64,000 nt of DNA from Burkholderiaceae bacterium (GTDB taxonomy: Bacteria > Pseudomonadota > Gammaproteobacteria > Burkholderiales > Burkholderiaceae_D): contig JAOAUN010000035.1 in NCBI GenBank assembly GCA_030157545.1, forward strand, positions 1 through 64,000, written 5' to 3'. Position 1 is the first letter of the stretch. Each line of letters starts with the position of its first letter. The notes below the pieces were generated by a model. The model saw only the letters and a program-made list of their open reading frames with translations. It had not been told where the DNA came from and made no database searches. The position numbers and the translations under genes were made by a program. Positions 49,626-58,432 of this stretch are shown here, one piece after another.

Positions 49626-50720
49626 TCACCCCAAGCTCGCCAACAACTTCTTCACCGGCGCCGGCAACGCCGCCTGCGCCAGCCCGCGCAAAGGCAGCCA
49701 CTGATAATCTGTTTGGCCTGCCAATAAAAATCGCCGCAACAGATGCACGCGCACAGGCGCCACCTGCAATTTGTAATGCGTAAAGCCATGCGAAAAATCC
49801 GGCAGCGCGTCAAAGGAGGCAATCTCCCCAAAATCAGCCAGTGCAAACTCGAGCTTGTCTTGCGACACATGCTCGCTGCTTGCCGACTGCATGCGACTAA
49901 GTTCTGGCAATGACAACAAGCCACCCCAGATGCCATGCCCGGGCCGGCGCTCCAGCAGCACGTCCCCTTCATGCAGCACGACCAGCATGACCGTTGATTT
50001 TTCAGGTATCGCTTTTTTGGGTTTGCGTGCCGGCAGCTCGGCCGTACGGCCGCTGGCAAACGCCACGCAGCGCGCCTGCATGGGACAGCTTTTGCAAAGT
50101 GGACGACTACGCGCGCACAGGGTCGCTCCGAGATCCATCAAGCCCTGCGTATAGGATTCGATATCCTGCGCCGGCAGCAGCGCTTCGGCGCGCTCCCATA
50201 AACTATTCTCGACCCGCTTCTCGCCGGGGAAACCTTCAATGCCGAAGACGCGACAAAATACGCGCTTGACGTTGCCATCCAAAATCGCCGCCCTTGCACC
50301 ATAAGCAAAGGCAGCTATCGCCGCGGCCGTCGAACGACCAATCCCGGGCAAGGCAAGCAGCAGCTGCACATCGGCAGGAAACACGCCGCCATGCTGCTCG
50401 ACGACCTGCTGCGCGCAGCGATGCAAATTGCGCGCCCGCGTATAGTAGCCCAGCCCGCTCCAGTGCTCCATCACCTCCTCGACCGGCGCGACAGCCAGCG
50501 CCTCCACATTGGTGAAGCGCTGCAGGAAGCGCTCGTAATAGGGGATCACTGCGGTGACTTGGGTCTGCTGCAGCATGATTTCCGACAGCCAGATGCGGTA
50601 GGCATCGCGCGTGTTTTGCCACGGCAGCTGATGCCGGCCGTGCTGCTTTTGCCAGGCGATCAGGCTGTCTGAAAAGGCGGCGTCTGTAGGCGCGGCATGC
50701 AGTTCGATTATTTTTTTCAT
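49626..50720 (-). CDS. mutY: MutY, A/G-specific adenine DNA glycosylase
   Basis: Removes adenine opposite 8-oxoguanine. 364 residues. The catalytic Glu47 is in LSEIMLQQTQV, the helix-hairpin-helix is LPGIGRSTAAAI at 124-135, and Asp148 is in ILDGNV. The 4Fe-4S ligands are Cys202, 209, 212 and 218 (spacing 6-2-5). The Nudix-like C-terminal domain reads 8-oxoG. The start at 50720 is chosen by homology; the longer frame enters mutM. It lies 5 bp after mutM, so the two repair enzymes are cotranscribed. Confidence 0.95.
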   Translation of the reverse strand: MKKIIELHAAPTDAAFSDSLIAWQKQHGRHQLPWQNTRDAYRIWLSEIMLQQTQVTAVIPYYERFLQRFTNVEALAVAPVEEVMEHWSGLGYYTRARNLHRCAQQVVEQHGGVFPADVQLLLALPGIGRSTAAAIAAFAYGARAAILDGNVKRVFCRVFGIEGFPGEKRVENSLWERAEALLPAQDIESYTQGLMDLGATLCARSRPLCKSCPMQARCVAFASGRTAELPARKPKKAIPEKSTVMLVVLHEGDVLLERRPGHGIWGGLLSLPELSRMQSASSEHVSQDKLEFALADFGEIASFDALPDFSHGFTHYKLQVAPVRVHLLRRFLLAGQTDYQWLPLRGLAQAALPAPVKKLLASLG

Positions 50721-50725
50721 ATGCT

Positions 50726-51547
50726 CTATCGCTGACAACGCACACAGTAAAAAGTGGAGCGCTGACCTTGCACGATGCGTCGCACCGGGGTTGCGCACTG
50801 GCGGCAGGCCTCGCCTTCGCGGTCATACACGGCGTACTGCTGCTGGAAATAACCGCTCTGGCCATCGGCGCCGATGAAGTCGCGCAGAGTGCTGCCACCC
50901 TGCTCAATGGCTGCAGCCAGAATTCGCCGTATGGCCACGGCCAGTTTTTCATAACGCGCGCGAGCAATCCGTTTGGCTGGCGTGTTCGGATTAATGCCGG
51001 CCTCGAACAGGCTTTCGCACGCATAAATGTTGCCGACACCGACGACGATATCGCCAGCCAGCAAAACCTGCTTGATCGCGGCGCTGCGCTGCCTGCTTGC
51101 CGCATACAGCAGCCCGCCCAGGTCGGCGCAAACCAATGGCTCGGCACCGAGGCTGCGCAGCAGCAGATGCTCTTCGAGCTCGCCATCTTCCTGCGCATGC
51201 CACAGCACCGCGCCGAAACGGCGCGGGTCGGTCAGGCGCATTAAGTGAGACCCCAGCTGCAAATCGAAATGATCATGTTTTGCAGCAGTATGACCGGCCG
51301 GTAAAATTCTCAAATGACCAGACATGCCAAGGTGAATGATCAGCGTGCCATGGGCGAAATGAATCAGCAGATATTTGCCGCGGCGACCAGTTGACTGCAC
51401 TGTGCGGCCTGACAGCAAGGCCGGCAATTGCGCCGGAAATGGCCAGCGCAAGCCGGTTCTGCGCATGACAACGCCACTCACTTTGCGGCCCTCGAGGTGC
51501 GGCGCAATGCCGCGTCGCGTGACTTCAACTTCTGGCAGTTCGGGCAT
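50726..51547 (-). CDS. mutM: MutM, formamidopyrimidine-DNA glycosylase
   Basis: Excises 8-oxoguanine and FaPy lesions. 273 residues. The catalytic Pro2 and Glu3 are in MPELPEVE, the Lys of GRRGKYLL is near 58, and the C-terminal zinc finger has CRQC and CVRC pairs. It is the first gene of the mutM-mutY pair and is divergent from the TPR gene across a 134-bp gap. Confidence 0.96.
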   Translation of the reverse strand: MPELPEVEVTRRGIAPHLEGRKVSGVVMRRTGLRWPFPAQLPALLSGRTVQSTGRRGKYLLIHFAHGTLIIHLGMSGHLRILPAGHTAAKHDHFDLQLGSHLMRLTDPRRFGAVLWHAQEDGELEEHLLLRSLGAEPLVCADLGGLLYAASRQRSAAIKQVLLAGDIVVGVGNIYACESLFEAGINPNTPAKRIARARYEKLAVAIRRILAAAIEQGGSTLRDFIGADGQSGYFQQQYAVYDREGEACRQCATPVRRIVQGQRSTFYCVRCQR

Positions 51548-51681
51548 GGTTGGGCTTGAAGACGGGTTGTTGCGGGCGACGCGCCCGGCTCTGGCGCGTT
51601 TCGGCGTAAAATCGGTTCACGAATAATGTTGAGTCAAGCTCAGCGCAACCTAAGCTCAACCTAAGCGCACAGGATAGCCAC

Positions 51682-53436
51682 TTGAAAAAATTTCCAGCCA
51701 TTTTAACCCTCTCGGCAGTACTTGCTGCTGCGTTCGCCGTTCTGCCCACCTTTGCAGCCGATGCTGCTGCACCGTTGCGCGATACGCCGCCGACAGTCGC
51801 GACGCCTGACCCATTGCCGCTGCTGTCTCTGTCCGAAGAGGTGATGTTCAAGTATCTGTCAGCCGAAATTGCCGAACAGCGTGGCAATTATTTTGCCTCT
51901 TACGCAACAATGATGTCGATTGCACGCAGCACGCGCGACTCGCGTCTGGCGCGCCGCGCTGTCGAAGTGGCAATGGCTGGCAAGCTCACCAACGAAGCGC
52001 TCAGTGCGTCCCGCCTGTGGGTTGAGTTGGCGCCGCATTCGGAAGAGGCGTCGCAAGTCGTGCTGGGCTTACAGCTTTCCACTAATCGTCTCGATGAAGC
52101 CAAACAGACTCTCGCGCAGCGTCTTGCAGCAAGCAATGCGCAAACCCTGCCAGCCATGATCGGACAGACGCAGCGATTGATCGCGCGCGTGCCCGATAAA
52201 GCCAAAGCCGCCGCACTGTTGCGCGAACTGCTGACGCCGTATCGCGAATCGCTGGATGCCAGACTGGCATTGGTGCAGTCGTCGGTAGCAAGCGGCGACC
52301 AGACCACCGCACAACGAGAAGCACGCGAAGCGCTGGAAAAGAATCCGCGCTCGGAACTCGCTGTGCTGGCTCTGTCGCAAGTGGTGACAGATAAAGATCA
52401 GTCCGCGAAACTGCTGGCTGATTTCCTGCAAAAGAATCCGAAGGCGCGCGAGGTCCGGCTGGCTTATTCGCGCAAGCTTTTCGAGGACGGCAAAATAGCC
52501 GAAGCCAAAGCGGAGTTCAAAACGCTGCTGCAGTACCTGCCGCAAGACCAGACTGCGCTGTATGCGCTCGGCCTGCTGTCGGTGCAGACCAATGACTTGC
52601 CAGAGGCGGAAAAATATCTGGCCGCCTACATCAAGACCCTGAACGGCAAACCCGACGGCGAGCGTGATGCGACTCAGGCGTTGATGGTGCTGGCCCAGAT
52701 CGCAGAAGACCGCAAAGATTTGCCACAGGCGCTGAAATGGCTAGACCAGGTTGATGCCACTGGTCAGGGCGCCTATCTGGGCGCGATACTGAAACGCGCG
52801 CAGCTGACGGCGAAAAGCGGTCGTCTGGATGAAGCCCGCAAGTTGCTTGCACAGGCAGAGGTCGAGAGTGATGATGAACGTATCAAACTCATCATCGCCG
52901 AAGCGCAATTGCTGCGCGACGCCGGTCAGCTAAACGAAGCCATGCAAGTGCTGGAAGAAGCTTTGCAGCACTCGCCCGACAATACCGAGTTGCTCTATGA
53001 GCATGCGATGGCGGCAGAAAAAAATCGTCAGACCGACGTGATGGAAGTGTCGTTACGCAAGATCATCAAACTCGCGCCCGACAGCCCGCAGGCATACAAC
53101 GCGCTCGGTTACTCGCTGGCCGACCGCAACCAGCGATTGCCAGAAGCCTATGACCTGATAAAGAAAGCTCTTGAACTCGCACCTGAAGATCCCTTCATTA
53201 TGGATAGCATGGGCTGGGTGGAATTCCGCATGGGCCGTTTTGAAAAAGCAGAAGAAATTCTGGGGCGCGCCTATGCGCTGAAACCCGACCCGGAAATTGC
53301 CGCACATCTGGGTGAAGTACTGTGGGTAAAAGGCCGTGAAGATGACGCCAAAAAACTCTGGCGCAACGCCAGCACCAAAGACCCGAAAAATGAAACGCTC
53401 AAAGGTACGCTGACGCGGCTGCAGGTCAAGCTTTAA
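51682..53436 (+). CDS. Exported TPR-repeat protein
   Basis: 584 residues. A signal peptide spans about 1-25 (KKFPAILTLSAVLAAAFAVLP then TFA-A), followed by tetratricopeptide repeats through to the C-terminus. The clearest repeats are near 280-330 (QTALYALGLLSVQTNDLPEAEKY) and 470-560 (SPQAYNALGYSLADRNQRLPEAY). The start is TTG with AGGA 7 nt upstream; no ATG alternative keeps the signal peptide. It probably acts as a periplasmic or outer-membrane scaffold. Its place directly before lolB, 7 bp apart, hints at a part in lipoprotein or envelope assembly. That is an inference. Confidence 0.9.
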   Translation: MKKFPAILTLSAVLAAAFAVLPTFAADAAAPLRDTPPTVATPDPLPLLSLSEEVMFKYLSAEIAEQRGNYFASYATMMSIARSTRDSRLARRAVEVAMAGKLTNEALSASRLWVELAPHSEEASQVVLGLQLSTNRLDEAKQTLAQRLAASNAQTLPAMIGQTQRLIARVPDKAKAAALLRELLTPYRESLDARLALVQSSVASGDQTTAQREAREALEKNPRSELAVLALSQVVTDKDQSAKLLADFLQKNPKAREVRLAYSRKLFEDGKIAEAKAEFKTLLQYLPQDQTALYALGLLSVQTNDLPEAEKYLAAYIKTLNGKPDGERDATQALMVLAQIAEDRKDLPQALKWLDQVDATGQGAYLGAILKRAQLTAKSGRLDEARKLLAQAEVESDDERIKLIIAEAQLLRDAGQLNEAMQVLEEALQHSPDNTELLYEHAMAAEKNRQTDVMEVSLRKIIKLAPDSPQAYNALGYSLADRNQRLPEAYDLIKKALELAPEDPFIMDSMGWVEFRMGRFEKAEEILGRAYALKPDPEIAAHLGEVLWVKGREDDAKKLWRNASTKDPKNETLKGTLTRLQVKL

Positions 53437-53443
53437 TTCCTGA

Positions 53444-54046
53444 ATGCGCATGCGTTTTTTTAAAGCCGCGGTTCTTGGTGCCTTGCTGCTGGCTGGTGGC
53501 TGCAGTACCACGCCACCATCGCCGCCGAGCGGACTTGCGCGCAGCTATCACGAAGCCATCAAGCTGAGCGGCAGACTCTCAGTGCAGTATCAGCAGAACG
53601 GCAAACCACAATCCATGCAAGGCAAATTCAGCTGGATGCAAAACAGCGAGACAACGCAGATTGCGCTGCTTTCGCCGCTCGGGCAGACGATGGCAAAAAT
53701 AGTCATTGCGCCCGGCCAGGCCAGCTTGCAGCAAGCCGGAGAACCGCCACAGCTTGCTGCCGACATTAATGCGCTGAGTACGCAGATGCTGGGCTGGCCG
53801 CTGCCTGTTGCCGGCCTGCGCAACTGGCTGCAGGGCTTTGCCATCGACGACACGGGCAAGCGGCTCACGGCAATGCCGGATGCCTTATCAAGCTTTGGCA
53901 GTGACGGTTGGCAGGTGCGCTATGTCAGCTGGCAGGGTGACGCCGATGCCCCTGCTTACCCCAGGCGAATAGATATGGAACGCGCCACACCAGAAGCCGG
54001 CGCGATCGCCTTGCGTATCGTGATCGATAACTGGCAGCCACAGTAA
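53444..54046 (+). CDS. lolB: LolB, outer-membrane lipoprotein receptor
   Basis: Receives lipoproteins from LolA and inserts them in the outer membrane. 200 residues. The lipobox LAGGC puts the lipidated Cys at position 20. The mature part keeps the LSGRLSVQY start and the LQGFAIDD / WQVRYVSW features of the family. The stop overlaps the ispE start as TAATG. Confidence 0.92.
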   Translation: MRMRFFKAAVLGALLLAGGCSTTPPSPPSGLARSYHEAIKLSGRLSVQYQQNGKPQSMQGKFSWMQNSETTQIALLSPLGQTMAKIVIAPGQASLQQAGEPPQLAADINALSTQMLGWPLPVAGLRNWLQGFAIDDTGKRLTAMPDALSSFGSDGWQVRYVSWQGDADAPAYPRRIDMERATPEAGAIALRIVIDNWQPQ

Positions 54047-54927
54047 TGTCTCTTCTGCCCAGCCTGCATCATTGTCCGGCGCCCGCCAAACTCAACTTGT
54101 TCTTGCATGTGACCGGGCGGCGCGCGGACGGCTATCACCTGCTGCAGTCGGTATTCCAGCTGATTGATTTTGCGGATGAACTGCATTTTGATGTCAGTGA
54201 CGACGATGCCATTGTCCGCGTCACGCAGGTGCCCGGCGTGCCGCCAGAAGCCGACCTGATCGTGCGGGCCGCTCGTCTGCTGCAAAGCGTAGCCCGCGCG
54301 CGCGGCATGCAGGTGCCGGGCGCACGGATTGCCGTCGACAAGAATCTGCCAATGGGCGGCGGACTCGGCGGCGGCTCGTCCGACGCCGCAACCACGCTGA
54401 TGGCGCTAAACGCGCTCTGGCAAACCGGCTTTACCAAAGAGGAGCTCATGCAAATGGGCGTGAAGCTGGGTGCCGACGTACCTTTTTTTCTGCTGGGCCA
54501 GAACGCCTTTGTCGAGGGCATAGGTGAGCACCTGACACCGTTGGCGACACCAGAAAACTGGTTTGTCGTCATTCATCCTGGCGTGAGTATTCCGACGCCT
54601 TTGATTTTTAGCGCGCCGGATTTGACACGCGACACTAAAGCGGTCAAAATGCTGGACTTTTCCGGTAGCCCAAGCGGGTTCGGAAAGAACGACTTGCAAG
54701 TCGTGGCCGCCCGGGCTTTTCCGCCTGTCGCAGACGCCCTCAAGTGGCTGTCGGACTTCGGTGAAGCAAGGATGACCGGATCTGGTGCCTGTGTGTTTGG
54801 TTCTTATCACACGGAGCAGCAAGCCGATGCGGTGTTGCAGCGTGTGCCGGAACAGTGGCGCAGCTGGAAAGCAAAAGCGATGTCAACGCATCCGCTGGCG
54901 CACTTGCTGAAGTCGCAGCCAGGTTAG
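54046..54927 (+). CDS. ispE: IspE, 4-diphosphocytidyl-2-C-methyl-D-erythritol kinase
   Basis: GHMP kinase of the MEP isoprenoid pathway. 293 residues. The N-terminal PAPAKLNLFLHVTGRRADGYH and the ATP-binding LPMGGGLGGGSSDAA at 101-115 are diagnostic. The C-terminal MTGSGACVF motif is also present. It is followed after 65 bp by tRNA-Gln; lolB-ispE-tRNA-Gln-prs is a conserved order in betaproteobacteria. Confidence 0.96.
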   Translation: MSLLPSLHHCPAPAKLNLFLHVTGRRADGYHLLQSVFQLIDFADELHFDVSDDDAIVRVTQVPGVPPEADLIVRAARLLQSVARARGMQVPGARIAVDKNLPMGGGLGGGSSDAATTLMALNALWQTGFTKEELMQMGVKLGADVPFFLLGQNAFVEGIGEHLTPLATPENWFVVIHPGVSIPTPLIFSAPDLTRDTKAVKMLDFSGSPSGFGKNDLQVVAARAFPPVADALKWLSDFGEARMTGSGACVFGSYHTEQQADAVLQRVPEQWRSWKAKAMSTHPLAHLLKSQPG

Positions 54928-54992
54928 CAAGCAAGTACATGAGCAGTACAAAATTCGTTTGACGCGATAGCGCGGCAAACAATCGGTTGAGT

Positions 54993-55069
54993 AGGGGAAT
55001 CGCCAAGTTGGTTAAGGCACTGGATTTTGATTCCAGCATTCCAAGGTTCGAATCCTTGTTCCCCTGCCA
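54993..55069 (+). tRNA. tRNA-Gln, anticodon TTG
   Basis: 77 nt including encoded CCA. The acceptor stem AGGGGAA/TTCCCCT pairs perfectly. The anticodon stem CTGGA/TCCAG encloses TTTTGAT with anticodon TTG at 55027-55029. The T arm is CAAGG-TTCGAAT-CCTTG and the discriminator is G73. Confidence 0.97.
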
Positions 55070-55097
55070 TTAAATAAAAAGTACTAAAAATACGGCT

Positions 55098-55143
55098 AAG
55101 CCGCCAATTACGGGCAAGACTGTCCGGCATTGGCGGCTTTTCA
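55098..55143 (+). terminator. Probable terminator after tRNA-Gln
   Basis: An 11-bp stem (AAGCCGCCAAT/ATTGGCGGCTT at 55098-55108 and 55129-55139) with a 20-nt loop is followed by a short T run (CTTTTC). It lies between tRNA-Gln and prs. The loop is long, so efficiency is uncertain. Confidence 0.6.
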
Positions 55144-55176
55144 AACTTCTAACGCAAGCATTCAGGGGTGCCGCTA

Positions 55177-56142
55177 ATGGTCCATGAGAACCTGATGGTT
55201 TTTACCGGTAACGCCAATCCGGAACTGGCAGCCGGCGTTGCCAAGCATCTTGGCATCCCGCTTGGCAAAGCGCATGTCTCGCGCTTCTCCGATGGCGAAA
55301 TCGTCGTTGAGATCAACGAGAACGTGCGTGGCAAGGACGTATTCGTGCTGCAGTCCACCTGCGCGCCCACCAACGACAACCTGATGGAAATCATGCTGAT
55401 GGTCGACGCACTGAAGCGCGCATCGGCTGGCCGCATCACTGCCGCGATACCGTACTACGGTTATGCACGTCAGGACCGCCGTCCGCGCTCGGCGCGTGTG
55501 GCAATCTCGGCCAAGGTAGTGGCCAACATGCTGCAGGAAGCCGGCGTTGAACGCGTGCTGATCATGGATCTGCATGCAGACCAGATTCAGGGCTTCTTCG
55601 ATATCCCGGTTGATAATATTTATGCGTCACCGATCCTGCTGTCGGATCTGGTCGATAAAAAATATGACGACTTGCTGGTCGTATCGCCAGACGTGGGCGG
55701 TGTGGTTCGCGCACGTGCGCTTGCCAAGCGCCTGAATTGCGACCTCGCCATCATCGACAAACGCCGGCCGAAAGCCAACGTGTCGGAAGTGATGAACATC
55801 ATCGGTGAAGTAGAAGGCCGTAACTGCGTGATCATGGATGACATGGTCGATACCGCCGGCACGCTGACTAAAGCCGCCGAAGTATTGAAAGAGCGCGGAG
55901 CGAAGAAAGTTGTCGCCTACTGTACGCATCCGGTTTTGTCGGGTCCTGCTCTTGAGCGGATCATGAATTCGACTCTCGACGAACTGGTCGTCACCGACAC
56001 CATACCGCTGACCGCTGAAGCCAAAGCCTGCGGCAAGATTCGCCAATTGTCTTGCGCGCATTTGCTGGCCGAGACCTTCAAGCGCATCAGCCAGGGCCAT
56101 TCGGTGATGTCGCTGTTTGCCGAAGACGAAGCAGCCGGCTAA
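55177..56142 (+). CDS. prs: Ribose-phosphate pyrophosphokinase (PRPP synthetase)
   Basis: Makes PRPP from ribose 5-phosphate and ATP. 321 residues. The family beginning [17 protein letters not shown] is clear. The catalytic flexible-loop region is near [14 protein letters not shown], and the PRPP-binding loop is [12 protein letters not shown]. The ATG at 55177 has AGGGG 8 nt upstream; a GTG three codons earlier is less likely. rplY follows, separated by about 110 bp. Confidence 0.96.
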   Translation: MVHENLMVFTGNANPELAAGVAKHLGIPLGKAHVSRFSDGEIVVEINENVRGKDVFVLQSTCAPTNDNLMEIMLMVDALKRASAGRITAAIPYYGYARQDRRPRSARVAISAKVVANMLQEAGVERVLIMDLHADQIQGFFDIPVDNIYASPILLSDLVDKKYDDLLVVSPDVGGVVRARALAKRLNCDLAIIDKRRPKANVSEVMNIIGEVEGRNCVIMDDMVDTAGTLTKAAEVLKERGAKKVVAYCTHPVLSGPALERIMNSTLDELVVTDTIPLTAEAKACGKIRQLSCAHLLAETFKRISQGHSVMSLFAEDEAAG

Positions 56143-56251
56143 GAACAAAGCAGTAACAGAATGCGGACAAGGCTATTGGCCTTGTCCTTTTTACCATCCC
56201 CTGGTCGCGGGGGATGTCTTCAAGGGTGAAAGCCCAAAACAGGAGTTGAAC

Positions 56252-56872
56252 ATGAAAGTTATCGCATTTGCACGCACTTTGCAGGGGTCCGGAGCGAGCC
56301 GCCGCCTGCGTATTGCTGGTCAAACACCAGGTATCATTTACGGTGGTACCAGTGCCCCACAGAGCATCACTCTGGATCATAACGCTCTGTATCACGCGCT
56401 GAAAAAAGAAGCATTCCATTCGTCGATTCTGGACATGGAAGTGGATGGCAAAGTAGAAAAAGTCTTGCTGCGCGACTTTCAAGTCCACGCGTTCAAGCAA
56501 CTGGTCATGCACGCCGACTTCCAGCGCGTCGATCCAAACCAGAAGATCCACGTCAAGGTGCCACTGCACTTTGTGCACGCTGACGTATCGCCAGCAGTCA
56601 AACTCGGCGGCGGCATCATTAGCCACGTGATGACTGAGCTCGACGTCAGCTGCCTGCCAAAAGACTTGCCGGAATTCGTCGAAGTCGACTTGTCGGCAAT
56701 GGAACTGGGCGCGTCTTTCCATCTGGCCGACCTGAAACTGCCAGCTGGCGTTGTGGTAACCCACGGCAAAGAAAACCTGACGATTGCAACCGCTTCGGTA
56801 CCAGCCGGCAGCAAGGCTGACAATGCTGCCGACGCAGCTGCCGCAGCGCCTGCAGCAGAAGAAAAGAAGTAA
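56252..56872 (+). CDS. rplY: 50S ribosomal protein L25/general stress protein Ctc
   Basis: 206 residues, the long Ctc form: an N-terminal L25 domain that binds 5S rRNA ([26 protein letters not shown]), a C-terminal TL5-like beta domain from about 95, and an Ala-rich tail. The strong AGGAG is 6 nt before the ATG. The long frame from 56117 overlaps prs and is rejected. It is followed by a strong terminator. Confidence 0.96.
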   Translation: MKVIAFARTLQGSGASRRLRIAGQTPGIIYGGTSAPQSITLDHNALYHALKKEAFHSSILDMEVDGKVEKVLLRDFQVHAFKQLVMHADFQRVDPNQKIHVKVPLHFVHADVSPAVKLGGGIISHVMTELDVSCLPKDLPEFVEVDLSAMELGASFHLADLKLPAGVVVTHGKENLTIATASVPAGSKADNAADAAAAAPAAEEKK

Positions 56873-56910
56873 TCAGGCGGCTTAACACAGCCGGAACACC
56901 AGCCTGAAAA

Positions 56911-56941
56911 AAAGCCCGTCAAAACCTGACGGGCTTTTTTA
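56911..56941 (+). terminator. Rho-independent terminator of rplY
   Basis: A 9-bp stem AGCCCGTCA/TGACGGGCT (56913-56921 and 56927-56935) with a 5-nt loop is followed by a run of T. The A-rich upstream side could also serve the opposite strand. Confidence 0.9.
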
Positions 56942-56986
56942 CGCCCTATCCCTGATAATCCCTGCATTCAAACTTGTAATATCACC

Positions 56987-57568
56987 ATGTCCATACGCCT
57001 CATCGTTGGCCTAGGCAATCCCGGCGCCGAATACGAACAGACCCGTCATAACGCCGGTTTCTGGCTGATAGACCAGCTTGCACGCGGCGAACTGAAGCGG
57101 GAAACCCGCTTTCAGGCGCTGGCAGCCAAAACCCGCATTGCCGGTAACGAGGTCTGGCTGCTTGAGCCGCAAACCTTCATGAACCGCTCGGGCCAGTCCG
57201 TCGGCGCGCTGGCGCGCTTTTACAAAATCAATCCGGATGAAGTGCTGGTCGTACACGATGAACTCGACCTGCCGCCCGGCGCTGCAAAAATCAAGAAAGG
57301 CGGGTCTTCGGGCGGTCATAACGGACTTAAAGACATTACGGCAGCCCTGGGGACGCAAGATTACTGGCGCCTTCGCCTCGGCATTGGCCACCCGCGCGAA
57401 CTGAACCTGCAGCAGCCGGTCGTGGATTTCGTTTTGCATCGCCCGCGCAAGGAAGAACAGTCGCTGATTGATCAGGCTATTGAAAAAAGCTTGTCGGTTA
57501 TAGCGCTGCTATGCGAGGGGAAATTCGAACAAGCGACGATGGAACTGCATACCGATAAAAAAAGCTAA
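56987..57568 (+). CDS. pth: Peptidyl-tRNA hydrolase
   Basis: Releases tRNA from prematurely ended peptidyl-tRNA. 193 residues. The catalytic residues are in place: Asn11 ([18 protein letters not shown]), His21, the [11 protein letters not shown]sp and the [12 protein letters not shown] loop. In many betaproteobacteria ychF follows pth; here an inverted repeat and unrelated genes follow instead. Confidence 0.96.
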   Translation: MSIRLIVGLGNPGAEYEQTRHNAGFWLIDQLARGELKRETRFQALAAKTRIAGNEVWLLEPQTFMNRSGQSVGALARFYKINPDEVLVVHDELDLPPGAAKIKKGGSSGGHNGLKDITAALGTQDYWRLRLGIGHPRELNLQQPVVDFVLHRPRKEEQSLIDQAIEKSLSVIALLCEGKFEQATMELHTDKKS

Positions 57569-57632
57569 ACCCCGCTAAACATTTTTTCCCACCGATATCC
57601 CGTTTCGTCATGTCTTAATTGACGTCGTAATG

Positions 57633-57714
57633 GTGGGTTTCGCTACGCTCTACCCACCCTACTGACCAAAGCGCGCAATGAGCAGTAGGGTGGGTAGAGC
57701 GTAGCGAAACCCAC
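57633..57714. repeat. Large inverted repeat with 32-bp perfect arms
   Basis: Arms at 57633-57664 and 57683-57714 are perfect reverse complements separated by 18 bp. Each arm carries a GTAGGGTGGGTAGAGCGTAG-type sequence, a short intergenic repeat I recall from many proteobacterial genomes. It can form a very stable hairpin just after pth and may act as a transcription or mRNA-decay barrier. Confidence 0.9.
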
Positions 57715-58067
57715 AGAAAACCTCCTGCCGAAATAAGCTTTAAATCGATTTACTCTCTCTCTAATCCAGATCAATAGCCTGCCAGGCAAGCACTGGAAGA
57801 ATACCTTGTCCAGAATGCAAAGCCGAAATTGCATCGCCATAGACAATCAATTCACGCTTCCAGAATGAATGCTGATCGAAAAAATAATTCTTTGTATTAA
57901 TTTTTGTAAACAAAATTATATATAGAGTCAGTATTTTTTTTATTATCATAAAAATATTTCAGGCCGAAATACCATTTCAATAATATTGAAGTATAATCCG
58001 GCCATAAGCTGCAATAGGGCTTACCAATTAATTGATTTGAAGAAATTTTCCAACGAAGGGGAATCAG
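57715..58067. other. AT-rich leader region upstream of the H-NS gene
   Basis: 353 bp without a supported gene. The part 57880-58000 is strikingly rich in A and T compared with the rest of the window. A TATAAT at 57992-57997 is the best -10 for the H-NS-like gene. Short minus-strand frames exist (for example 57761-57949, 62 codons), but they lack ribosome sites and known motifs. Confidence 0.6.
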
Positions 58068-58361
58068 ATGAGTACTTATAAAGACCTGCAAAGCCAGATT
58101 GAAAAACTGCAAAAAGAAGCTGAACTTGCGCGTAAAAATGAATTGGCAAACGCAATCGCTGATATTCACGCGAAAATGAAGGAATTCAGTATTACTGCAG
58201 ATGATCTTGGCTTGGGCGGTAAAAAGAAAGCCGGCAAAACCGTGCGTAAACCCGTCGCCCCAAAATACCGCAATAACGACACCGGCGAAACCTGGAGTGG
58301 CCGCGGCAAACCACCAAAATGGATGGCTGGTCGTGAAAAAGCGCAATTCCTGATCAAATAA
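58068..58361 (+). CDS. H-NS family nucleoid protein
   Basis: 97 residues. An N-terminal coiled coil for dimerisation (YKDLQSQIEKLQKEAELARK), a basic linker (KKKAGKTVRKP), then the C-terminal DNA-binding motif TGETWSGRGKPPKWM typical of betaproteobacterial H-NS/MvaT-like proteins. AAGGGG lies 6 nt before the ATG. The AT-rich upstream region suggests autoregulation, since these proteins bind AT-rich DNA. That part is inference. Confidence 0.92.
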   Translation: MSTYKDLQSQIEKLQKEAELARKNELANAIADIHAKMKEFSITADDLGLGGKKKAGKTVRKPVAPKYRNNDTGETWSGRGKPPKWMAGREKAQFLIK

Positions 58362-58388
58362 ACATATTATTGATTTCAAATAATATAA

Positions 58389-58424
58389 ACAAAAAGCCGC
58401 TTGATGAAGCGGCTTTTTGTTTTA
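58389..58424. terminator. Bidirectional terminator
   Basis: A 12-bp stem AAAAAGCCGCTT/AAGCGGCTTTTT (58391-58402 and 58407-58418) with a 4-nt loop has T-rich sequence on both outgoing strands. It serves the H-NS gene and the convergent sugar-transferase gene. Confidence 0.88.
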
Positions 58425-58432
58425 AATCTTCA

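Noticed and set aside
51646..51668. Short direct repeat CAACCTAAGC twice upstream of the TPR gene
   Set aside because: Only 10 bp and two copies; no regulator or symmetry to support a function.
54992..55066. tRNA-Gln with a mispaired first base
   Set aside because: A first reading began one base too early; starting at 54993 gives a perfect seven-pair acceptor stem, so the tRNA is normal.
57761..57949. 62-codon AT-rich minus-strand frame upstream of the H-NS gene
   Set aside because: No ribosome site, no recognised motif, and it lies in AT-rich DNA where frames arise by chance. Kept only as part of the described gap.
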